A DNA stretch of 64,000 nt from NCBI RefSeq assembly GCF_028372415.1, contig NC_092872.1, positions 512,554,224 through 512,618,223 of the forward strand, written 5' to 3'. Below the pieces are notes generated by a model, which had not been told where the DNA came from, did no database searches, and saw only the letters and a program-made list of their open reading frames with translations. The position numbers and the translations under genes are program-made. Below, in pieces: positions 24,601 through 36,600 of the stretch. Source of the stretch: Notamacropus eugenii (Eukaryota; Chordata; Mammalia; Diprotodontia; Macropodidae). Positions within the stretch are counted from its first letter, which is position 1. Every line of letters starts with the position of its first letter.

Positions 24601-27600
24601 TTGTTTCCTAGGGTTCCTTTCAGGATAATATAGTTTCCTTGCTTATCTCTTTTTATCTTCAAAAAATTATTTGAAAGTTTTTGCTTTGTCTGATAGCATG
24701 ATGGCAAGTCCAGTTCTTCTGGATTCAACTGATATTTGGTTAAAAAAAAATTTCCATTCTCTCAGTTTTTATTGTATGTCTTTGTTTTTAAAATGTTTTT
24801 TTTTCTTATAAGCAACAGATTGTAGGGTTTTGTTTCCTTTAAGTCCTAACTAAAATCCTACCTTCTATCAGAAGCTATCCCCATCCTCAATTCTAGTGCT
24901 TTCCTCCTGTTAATTATTTCCTATTTATCTTGTATATAACTTGTACTGTATTTAGCTGTTTATGTCTCGTCTCCCCCATTAAACTGTAAGCTCCTTGAGA
25001 GTAAGGACTATCATTTGCGTCTTTGTATCTGCGGCACTAGTGGTGTCTGGCACATAGCTGGTGTTTAATAAATACTAATCAATTGATTGAATCTATCACC
25101 CTTTTGAATCTATTTTATTGGACTGTTTAATCTATTCACATTTAAAGTTATAAGAATTAGGTTTATATTTTCCTCCACCTGTCTCTAATTTTTTTTTTTT
25201 TGTCTCAAGACACAATTTTTCCCTCTCCTGCTATATAAATACAGTACTATGTTCCTTCAGTTACTTAATTTTTTTTTCAAGTGGCCCTGTTCCCACTGGC
25301 TCTCTTTTCCTAGCTTCTAATTCCCTCTTCTTATTTGTCACCCCTCTCCCTTTAGGGTTTTATTAGTTCCTTTTTGTTCTTTTCTGCTGTTACATTTCTT
25401 CCCCTTCTTTTCCTTTCAGTTTAGAAGATTCCCCTTCCTCTCCTCCCCTTCAGCTAATCCTGTTCATTAGTTTTTTAAATTTCTTAATTTCATTTTTGTA
25501 CCCTTTTCCAAAAGAGATTTCTCACTCTTTTCATTATCTATATTCTCTTTCTGCTTACTCTAAACCCTCATTCTCTGATTCAAGACCCTTATAATTATCT
25601 AGTTTCTCTTTTTGCTATTTTCTTCATACAATGAAAGCCTTCAAAGATATCCATTCTAGTCTCTCTTCTCAAGGCACTTTCTGCCACTGCCTTGTAGAGC
25701 TTGGATTCCTCTTTTACAACATCTCACTCCTATAACAATGCCAATTATTGCAGGTGTCAGAAAATCACATGGTAGGGCCCCTTCCCCAATACTTTCTGAT
25801 TATGCAGCCTATCACTGATCTACACTCGTCCTGCTAGACATTTTTTTTTTTCTAAATTTGCCTGGAAATGTCTACCCTACATCTGTGCTCTCTTGCTCCT
25901 CCAGATGCCAGCTGCCCCCAAGGATTAACTCCTATCTCCCCCTCCCAATATAGTACAAGCAGATTTTTCAAGCACCAAATCCTCCAGGCCCCATCTAGTC
26001 TAAATTCCTCAAATCCCTTCACTAAACATCTTTCACCCATAGCATTCATCAATGGAACCTTTTCCTACCTCCAAAGTAAGGCCTCCATCCTTTACCCTCC
26101 TCCCTTACTTTCTCCCCCCACCCCAACCCACTTCTCTGTACACTTTTTTTCTTTTTGAGACCATAGAAATCATCTTTCCCTCATTGCTAGCCCTTGATTT
26201 GATCCCAATGATTCACAGACCTTTCTCCATAACCCCTGCTCCACTGTCTCCCTTTTACTTAGCCTTTCATATTGTAACATAGTGCCACACACACACACAT
26301 GCCTGATTCACCTTTAAGTAGGGCATCACCAGGTTCTGTCCACAATGCTCCCCACTTGCCTCTTTACTGTTAACTCCACAAGATTTTCACCCTCACCTCT
26401 GTCTCTTCATGTACATTTTAAAATTTTTATTATTTTATTTTTCACCAGTTACATGTAAAAACAATTTTAACGTTTATTTTTAAAACTTCCAAATTCTCTC
26501 CCTTCCTCCTTTCCCAACTGCCCTCACTGAGAGGGCAAGCAATTAAATATAGGTTATATATGTGCAGTCATGCAAAATACTTCCATAATAGTCATGTTAT
26601 AAAACACTAACTACATTTTCCTCCATCCTATCCCTCCCATTTATTCTAATCTCTATTTCCTTTCACCCCATCCCTCCTCAAAAGTGTTTTGTTTCTGACT
26701 ACCTCTGCCCAATCTGCCCTCCATTCTGTCACCACCCCTTCTTGTATCCCTTTCCCCCCTACTTTCCTCCATCATACATTAGATTTCTATACCCAATTGA
26801 ATGTGTATGCTATTCCCTCTTTGGGGCAATTCAGATGAGAATAAAGTTCACTCCCTCCCTCTCATCTCCCTCCTCTTCCCCTCCACTGTAAAAGCTTTTC
26901 ATTGCCTCTTTTATGTGAGATGATTTACCCCATTCCACTTCTCCCTTTGTCTTTCTCCCAGTACGTCTCTCTCCCTCACTCCTTAATTTTATTTTTTACA
27001 TATCATCCCTTCACATCCAACTCAACTTGTGCCCTCTGTCTATATATACTTTTCCTAACTACTCAAATAATGAGAAAGATCTTATGAGTTACAAATATCA
27101 TCTTTCCATATAGGAATGTAAACAGTTTAACTTTAATAAGTCCTTTATGATTTCTCTTTCCTGTTTACCTTTTCATGCTTCTCTTGAGTCTTGTATTTTA
27201 AAGTCAAATTTTCTATTCAGCTCTGGTCTTTTCTCAAGAATGCTTAAAATTCCTCTATCTCATTGAAAATCCATTTTTTCCCCTGAAGAATTATACTCAA
27301 TTTTCTGGGTAGGTGATTCTTTGTTGTGATCGTAACTCCTTTGATCTCCAGAATATCATATACCAAGTCCTCTGATCCTTTTCCGTAGAAGCTGCTAAAC
27401 TTTGTTATTCTGGTTGCAGCTCCACAATATTTGAATTGGTTTCCTTCTGGCTGCTTGCAATATTTTCTCCTTGACCTGGGAATTCTGGGATTTGGCTGAT
27501 AATTCTAGGAGTTTTTATTTTGGGATCTCTTTCAGGAGGTGATCAGTGGTTTCTTTCAATTTCTATTTTACCCTCTGGTTCTAGAATAACAGGGAAATTT

Positions 27601-30600
27601 CCTGAAAGATGATGTCTAGGCTCTTTTTTCAATCATGGCTTTCAGCCCAATAATTTTTAAATTATTTCTCCTGGATTTATTTTCCAGGTCTGTTGTTTTT
27701 TCCAATGAGATATTTTACATTATCTTCCATTTTTTTCATTCTTTTGGTTCTGTTTTACGATTTCTTGATTTCTCATAAAGTCATTACCTTCCATTTGCTC
27801 CATTCTAATTTTTAAGGAATTATTTTCTTCAGTGAGCTTTTAGACCTCCTTTTCCATCTGGCCAATTCTGCTTCTTAAGGCATTCTTCTCATTGGCTTTT
27901 TGTACCTCTTTTATCATTTGGCCTAGTCTGTTTTTGAAGATGTTATTTTCTTCAGTTTTTTTTTAGGGGGAGAATCTCCTTTAGCAAGCTGTTAACTTGT
28001 TCTTCATGATTTTCTTGCATCACACTCATTTCTCTTCCCAATTTTTCCTCTACTTTTATTAATTTTCAAAATCTATTCTGAGCTCTTTCATGGCCTGAGA
28101 TCAATTCATATTTTTCTTGGAGACTTTGACTTTGTTGTCTTCTTCTTAGTGTGTGTTTTGATCTTCCTTGTCACCAAAGTAAGCTTCTATAGTCAGAGAT
28201 TGTTTTTGTTTTTCTCCGCACTGTTTGTTCATTTTTCCAGCCTATTACTTGAATTTTTAACTCTTTTTTTAAAAAGGGCTCTGCTTCCAGTGTGGAGGGC
28301 AAACTGTCCCAAGATTCTGGGATTTTGTGAAGCTGTTTTTAGAGATACTTTTTAGCAATCTCTTTTAGGTACCTGCAAGTTTTCAGTTCTTTCAAGGTTT
28401 CTTTCTTATGATCTAAGGAGAGATGTTACTACTCTCCTGATCTATGTTCTGGTTTGTGAGCAACCATAAGCACCCTTTTATGCCCTGGAATTGTGATGGT
28501 GGTCCCCTCTTTGTTGCCACAAACTCTGCTATGCTACTGCTCTTCCTCACACCAGGAATATCACCCAGGACTGCCACTCAGGACTGCGACCCAGATCCAA
28601 GCAACACAGTCCTGACTCAATGCTAACAAAGAGATCCCATAATCTCCTTCTGACCAGTTGTTCAATTGCCTTACATCTGTGGATTGAGAGCTTTGGAAGC
28701 TGCTGCTGCCACTGCCAATTCAGTCACTCAAAAGGCCTGTTTCCTGGTTTCCTGGGGCTGGGGCTGTGCTGGCACAGCCTGCACTGTATTGAGCTCCTCC
28801 CCTACCGATGTCCAACAGACATTTCTTGCTGACCATCTAAGTTGTCTTTGGCATCTATGAGTTGAGAAGTCTGAAACCACTACTGCTGCCAGGGACTCCA
28901 TCCCCCCAAAGCCTGCTATGCATTTGCTGGGACCCAGTCTGCCCTGGCATGGTCTATGCTGGACTGCACTTCTCTCTCACACTGGTGCAACAGACCTTTC
29001 CTGTTCATCTTCCAGTTTGTCTTGGGCTGATAATTTGTCTCACTCTGTCTTTTTGTGGGTTCTGCTGCTCTAGAATTTGTTTAATGTCATTTTTTAAAGG
29101 TATTTAGAGAGGTTTAGGGGAGGGCTCAGGTGAGTTTTGCCTTTACTCAGCCATCTTGGCTCTGCCCTCCTCATGTACTTTTAGAGAGAAGTCTCTTACT
29201 GTCATCACTCTACTGCTGTTGCTGTCCTTGCCTCCTATATTTATTTATTCCTCCTGCATTTCTATTGTCTGAGGTGTTCAAAGAATAAATCATCTCTTCT
29301 GTTTTGGTTTTTTTTCTAAGAAAAGTTTCCCCTAACCCTGTTCTTCATCCTCAATGTAATGTTTAGCTTTCCTTTTCCCCAGTTTTTCTCAAACCATCAT
29401 CCTTGCACTGGCTTCACTCTTCTCCCTTCCCCTTCAGTGAGCCAATTCAACTTTATTCTATCCTCTATCTCAAGTCATTTGCCCCCATGCTATCAGTGGA
29501 TAAGCTTTACAAAGCCCCGGTCTTGGATCAGTCCCACTATTCACTGCCAAAACTACCCAGGCTTGCAACCTAAGTGTTATCCTCAACTCTTCTCACTAAT
29601 CCCAGATACCAAATAAGTTGCCAAGTCTTGCTGATTCTACCTTCATATCTCCTGTACATTTTCCCTTCTCTCCTTTGACTCTGGTGCAGACCTTTATTAC
29701 TTCATACTTTGACTATTGCTATAGTTGTCTGGTTGATCTCCCTGAACCCAGTCTCCCCCAACTCCAATTCCCCTCATCTAACAAAGAAATTTTCCTAAAG
29801 CATAGGTCTGACGATACCTCCCTCTCACCATTAATAAATTCCAATAGCTCCCTACTTACCTACAGGATCAAATAAAAAATTCTGTTTGACTTTCCATACC
29901 TTCTATAATAGTCCCTTTCTAACATTTTAGTCTTCTCTTATTTTACTTTCCTCTATATATTCCACAATCCAGTAACACTGGTCTCCTTGCTGTTTCTCCC
30001 ACAAAACACTGCATCTCCCAACTCTGCATTTTCACTGGCTGTTCCCCCATGTCTATTACACACTCTCTCTTCATCTATGCTTCCTAGCTTCCCTGATCAT
30101 CTAAGCTAAAACCCTTTCTTAAACCCAAGCAAGAAGTTTTTGTTGCCTCCCCCCTTACTAATAGTGATTTTCCTCTGAAATTATCATCAGTTATCTCATA
30201 TATGTATATATACATGTGTGTATATCTTGAATATACATAGTAGTTTGTATGTTGCCTCCTTCATTAAAATGTTAGTTGATTGAGGGTAGAGGCAGTTTGG
30301 GACTTTCTTTGTATCCCAGAACTCAGGACAATGCCTGGCTCATACTAACTGCTTATAAATGCTTTTTACTTGGCTGCCTGCCATACAGCATATCCAAAAT
30401 TCTGTCTGCTGTTTTAGCTCTAAAAATTTTAAATTGAACTAAGACAAGGTGTCCCAAAATACCTAAGCTTTAAAAGCTTAAGATATGAAGTGTGCCATAA
30501 AAAACAATGTATCCCATGTTTTAGTACAGTTTTAAACTATACTAAGACATTAAGATGACTATGCTTTTTGTGAAGGGGAAACAAAGTCAGCTGTGAATAT

Positions 30601-33600
30601 AACCTTTAGTTACATGTTAACTAGCATAGGAATTTCTGTTTAACATTTCCTGAGCATGAATTCTAATAATCTTTCAACTATACAGGCTCAGAGGCTTAGA
30701 TCCCAAAAGTTAGAGGAATTATAACAAAATGAAAGTAAGAATAACACTGAAAATTAAATGCAAGAAAAGATTACATACAATATGAGGCCAGATGAGGAAA
30801 TAACGTAATTTCAAGAAGAAAGAAGAAAGAGGGAAATCAGGAAAGAGTAGAATATGGCATTTGAGCTAAGCCTTGAAGGAAACTGGAAATTTTATAAAGT
30901 GGAAGTGAGGGGACAATACATTCTCTGTATGAAGGAAAATAAAAATAACCTGTACAAAGGAAATAGCATGTCAAGTTAAGAGAATGAGACCATACTGGCT
31001 AAAGAGTATTGTAAAGTGAATTCATATGAAATAAGTCCAGAAAGACAGATGTAAACAATTGTGGAGAGATTTAAATGGAATGCTAAGGAAGTTTTATTTC
31101 TTTATAGAGGCAAGAGGGAACCATTGATGATTTTTAAGGAGTAATATGGTCAGAATTGTATTTTTGGAATATTAATTTGAAAATTATGTGGAGAACAGAT
31201 TGAAGATACTAGAAGCAAGGAGACCTGTCAGAAAGCTAATGCTATTGTTCAAGTAACAGGTAATGAGGGCTTGAAATAGAACAGTGGGCATGTGACTGGA
31301 GAGGATCAACATGAATGAGTATGGATTGGAGAGCAATAAGAGAGAGAGGAATGACTTTAAAACTGAACATGAGTGACAAGAAGCATAATGAATACCTCAA
31401 AAGAAATAGGGAAGTTTAGAAGGGGAATGAGTTTTGAGGAAAATGAGTTCTATTTGGATATGATGGGTTTGAAATGTAGTCAAGTCTTCCAAGTGGAGAT
31501 GTCCCACAGCAAGTTGTTGATTTAGAGCTGGAGTTCAGGAGAGAGATCATTGCTGAATATACAATACCTACAAGTACTGATCTTTTTTATGTACATGATC
31601 TCCCTCTCCAATTGGATTTTATGTTCCTCAGCTAGACAATGTCATAGAATCAAAAAATCTCAGAGCCAAGAGTATAGGCTATTATATAGTCTATAGGACA
31701 AGATGTTAAATGGTTTGTTCAAGGCCTCCAAATCCAATACTTTTAGACCTCTTTGCATCCTTACTGCCCTGAATATTGTCTAGTTCAATGTATGCTGAAA
31801 ACAGATTAAGCATAACAACTGGATCAGTGTTTGTTGATAAAATAGACTGAGCACAAAATTCTAACAGTCAATGAGTCAAGAAGAACCTACTAAGTGCCTA
31901 CTGTGCAACAGGCACTGTGATAAATGGAATACAGAGAAAGACAAAACCAGTCCCTCCCTTCAACGTTACCGTGGAACTGGGGAGACAAAATACAAACAAG
32001 ATATATACAGGATAAACCAGAGATAATCACAAAGGGAAAGCACAAACATTGATGGGGGGAAGAGGAATAGCTTCTACCTGAAGGTGGTATTTTAGCTGAG
32101 ACCTGAAAGAAATCACTGAAGCTAGGAAGGAGAGATGAAGAGGGAAGTCCTCCCATTACAAGTATGAGACATGACCAGTGAAAATGCTTGGAAATGGAAG
32201 AGGCATAAACAATAATGACAACAACACAGTGTTTTAAAGTTTAACATTAAGCCATTTTCTAGCTATATCCAAATCTTCATGATACCATTTGAGGTTTTCT
32301 TGGCAAAAATAAGTGGAGCAGTTTGCCATTTCCTTCTCCAGTTCATTTCATAAATGAGGAAACTGATACAAACAGGATTAAGTGACTTGCCCAGTCACTC
32401 AGCTAGTAATGTCTGAGGCAGGATTTTAACTCAGATCTTCCTAACTTCAGACCCAATGCTCTATCCACTGCAGCACCTATCTGCCCAGCTTTAAAGTCTA
32501 AAAAGTGTTTAATATCCATTGCCTTATTTCAGTCCCTGTGAGGTAGGTTCTCGCAGCATTATGCCATTTTTATAGATGAGGTAAGTGAAGCTAAAACAAG
32601 TCAAGTGCCTGCTGTCACACAACTAGCATCAGTAGCAGAAATGGAACCTAGGTCTTCCTGTGCAGAATTCTGCACACTATACCATGCTACCTCTCATGTA
32701 AGGCTGCATATAATGGCAACAAAGTTAATACCTTTAACATAAGAAATGTTTCCCTCTCCCTCACCCCATCCCCCAAATAGACAGTGCAAGTATTATCCAC
32801 TTTTTACCTAGAGGTAAAATGAGGTAAGAGGTTAAACAATCTGCTCAACCTCACAGTCATTAATCCTTTCACCCCTCCTTTGCTGATTTCTAAATCATTT
32901 CTCAAGACAGCTATTCCAAACCTTTTTTCCTTTCCATACCCTCTTAGCAGAGAACCTAATCTCAGAGCTGACTGAAAAGAGGCCATTCACCCTAAGCTTC
33001 CTCGTTTCCTATTTTATATCACAAAACCACTTTAAAATCATCTCCTCACTCTTGCTTCCTTTACTTCTGTCTCTGATGAAGAAGTCCTTGTCCTCACCAT
33101 CGCCAACTGCTCTATTTTTATCCTTGACCCTACTGTCTGCTATCTACTCTGGCAGATTGTTCTAGCAATCATCCTTATCCCGTTTTATGATTTATTTACA
33201 CACACACCAATCTAATATGACAAGCAGTAAGTACAGTAGAAAGCCTTTGAAGTCAGAGGGCATAGATTCAAATCCTTCTTCTGTTATTTATGACACAGGC
33301 AAGAAACCTCCCTCTTCATCCTAAACCTTTTCTTCTCCCATTGCTTCCATCTTCTAGCTATCACTGAAACCTGGCTCCCCATTGATGCAGCTTCCTGGCC
33401 ATCTTTTCCAATACTGGCTATGCCTTCCCTCATTCCCCCTGGTTCTCCCTCTACCTCTATTATTCAGTAACCCTTCCTCCTTTAAGGTTATGCAATTCAT
33501 ATCTACAACCCAATCAAAAGCCTGGTTGTTGTCACTCCCCTTCCTTTTTCAATGAGTTTGGTACCTGGTTCACAATTTTTCTCTCCTCTGCATCTCCTGC

Positions 33601-36600
33601 CCTCCTACTGGGGGACTTCAATATACATACTGATTCTCATTCAAACACCCTTATGTTCCTTATTATGTTTTTCAACCTACTCACTTCCCATGACTTTCAT
33701 CCCACCTCAGTTATACACAAAATGGTCATAGCCTTGATCTTGCCATCAGCCACAAATTTACTGTCTCCATGTTCGAGAATTACAAAATCCCCTTATTTGA
33801 CCACAATCTACTGGCTTTCCAATTCTTTCTCTACTTTCTCTTATCAAACCCTACTGTGTCTACTCCATGGCCTCCAATCCCTCAACCCTTCAGTTCTCTC
33901 CAGACCATCCCCCTGCATTTGCCATTCTCCCTCTTTTTTCTCATCTTAACTCCTTGGTGAACCAATTCAACTTTATACTGTCCTCTTCTACAGTTACAAG
34001 CTCCCCTGATAATCCTCAGTCTTGTAATTCTCCCACTATGCACCACTTCCAATCCTACACATGAGCTGCTGAATGAAGATAAAGAAAATCACTCAACCAT
34101 TTTGATCATATCTACTAAACATTTAGGTTATACAACCTCAACTAGGCCCTCACCAATGCTAGGCATTCCTACTATACTATCTTATCAACCCCACAGTGGA
34201 TCTTCCAAGCCTTTCCATCCCTTCCCAAATCTCTCATAGTTCCTCCTTCCCAACACCTCTCTCAGATGAGAACTTTGCCTCATATTTTACAGAACAAATT
34301 GAAGCCATCCACTGTGAACTTGTTCTTCTCTATTTCATATCACTCAGATGTCTTCTGCCAGCATCTCCTTCACTCCTGTATTACATGAAGAGGTGACCTT
34401 ACTCTTTACCAAGCCTAACTCCTCCACCTGCCAAAGTGATATTCCATTCAGTCTCCTCCAACAGACTGCTCACTGTGTTATTTCTACTCTAACACTTATC
34501 TTCAGTCTCTCCATCTACTCTCCTTCTCTACTGTTTACAAACATGCATGTCCATGTCTCCTCCAACCCCAGAAAACACTCATTAGATCCTTCTATCCTAT
34601 ATCCATGCCATTTTCCTATATCTCTTCTGCCCTCTCTGGCTAAACTGCTCGAAAAGATGATCAACAATAGATGCCTCCACTTTCCTCTCATTCTTTGACA
34701 ATGACAATTAAAGCCCTTCACAACCTGGCTTCAGGTAATCTTTCCAGCATATCAGACATTCCTTCCCTTACCGCACTCTAACTGACTATCGTCCTATTCC
34801 TCATCCATTGTATTCAATTTTAATCTCCCTGCCTTTGCAGAAGCCACCCAACCATACCTGAACTGCACTACTTACTTCCTCACATCTGAGTTTACTTAAA
34901 ACAACTCCAATCATCTCCTTTCCTGATGTTTAGTATGTGTGTGACCTAGGGAGGTTAAGGGCCTCAGTTCCCTCATCTGTAAAATGAGGGGGGGGCTAAA
35001 CCAGATGGCTTCTGAAGTCCTTTCTAGCTGAAGACTTATGATTCCTCCAGGAATTTGCTTGTCTCTCCCAAATTGTATTTTATTTATTTTGGATCTTATT
35101 TGTATATACTACAAAGTTGGGTTTCCTAATTGGTATCCTTCTCTCAAACCCCTCACTCCATATCCATCAACATAACTGCTGAAGTAATTTTCCTTAAGTG
35201 TAGATCTGACCATGCCATTCCCCTACTCAAAGAAGTCCAGTGACTGCTTCCTATTGCCCCCAGGATAAAATATAAATTTATATATTTAGTATATTAAAGT
35301 CCTTCACAACTCAGCCAAATCCCATCTTTCCAACCTAATTAGACATTACTTTCCTTCCTTCATATTGCCATGCAACCAAATAGCCTTCTCTTTGTTCCAC
35401 ACTTGGCAATACATGTTCCATCTAACTCACTTTCTTCAAGAAATAGCTCAGAACCACCTTCTAAAGGCAATCCTTCCTGATCCTCCCAACTGCCAGAGCA
35501 GAGTAGGAGCTTAATAAGTGCTTGTTGACTGATACATCTGTACATACTGTCTTCCCAGTTAGACTATAAACCCTTCAAGAGTGGGAATAATTTATTTTTA
35601 TCATTTTATCACAAGCACCTGCACATATAATATGCTTACTGACTGATGAGATGTGAGGGTCGGAATTCAAACCCAGACTATTAAATCCAAGTAAATCATT
35701 CTTTCCCATACACTTCACTGGAATGAAATTCACTTTTACTATGAAATGTAAAAATCCCAACCTTCCCAAAAGGGAAAGTAATCCCAACAGACTGAGATTA
35801 GGCTTCAAAGTTGGCCGCAATGTCCTCCCTCTCTCTCTCCTCTCTCTCTCTCTCTCTCCATATACATATACATACATATATATATTTTTTCCTCAAATAC
35901 TCAGGCTTCCTTTGAGAATTCATAGCCCTTACTGGGTGAGGAAAACCTGTGCCTAAATTTGTGCTTGACACTAGATTCACAGACCAGTGGCCAAAATGAA
36001 TACTGGCTTTCCTACTTACTCAGTGACCTTGTACAATTCACTTCCTCACTGTGGGTCTCAGTTTTCTTGTCTGTGAAATGAGCAGGTAGGATTATCAGGA
36101 GTCCTTATCACAGCATTCAGCGAACAGATATAGATTCAATTAGTTCTTTTGTAATTCTACGTAAGCACTAGCCATAAAGTCAGAAGACCTGAGCTCAAAC
36201 CAGTCCTCAGACACAAGCTGAGTGACCAGATACATAGTCTGTATCTACCTCAGTTTCCTCATCTGTAAAATGAGAATAACAAGAGTGAAGCACCTACCCT
36301 TCTAAGACTGTAGTGAAGATCAAATACGATAATGTTGTTAAGCACTTTGTAAACCTTAAGATGCTACATAAGTGCCAATTACTATCATTGTTACTACTTA
36401 GACACATTCCTCTCAGAAGGGGTTCGCTGGTCCCACCAGACAGCCAAAGAGGTCCAGCCAAGACACACAAAAAGGTTAAGAACTCCTGGACCAGATAACC
36501 GCTATGGTCCTTCTGGCTCTGACATTCTACGTTCTAAGGAGCCCTTCGACTCTAAAACCTAAGAGCCGACAGTCCTAGGATGGACGAAACTTGATCCAAG

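Larger units (their letters stand above)
20995..25700 (-). mobile_element. L1 LINE with degenerate ORF2, interrupted by two insertions
   Basis: The 3' UTR lies at low coordinates (inverted text near TTCTTATAGCACAGTAATAT), with ORF2 running toward 25.6 kb. The RT catalytic motif LFADDG is encoded on the minus strand near 22729-22745. Frames at 23538-23897 ([38 protein letters not shown]) and 24115-24378 are clear L1 ORF2 text, and the endonuclease-side text lies near 24670-25160. A hAT element (22927-23133) and an L2 tail (about 24838-25095) split it. Same orientation as PFDN4, and not intact. Confidence 0.85.
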
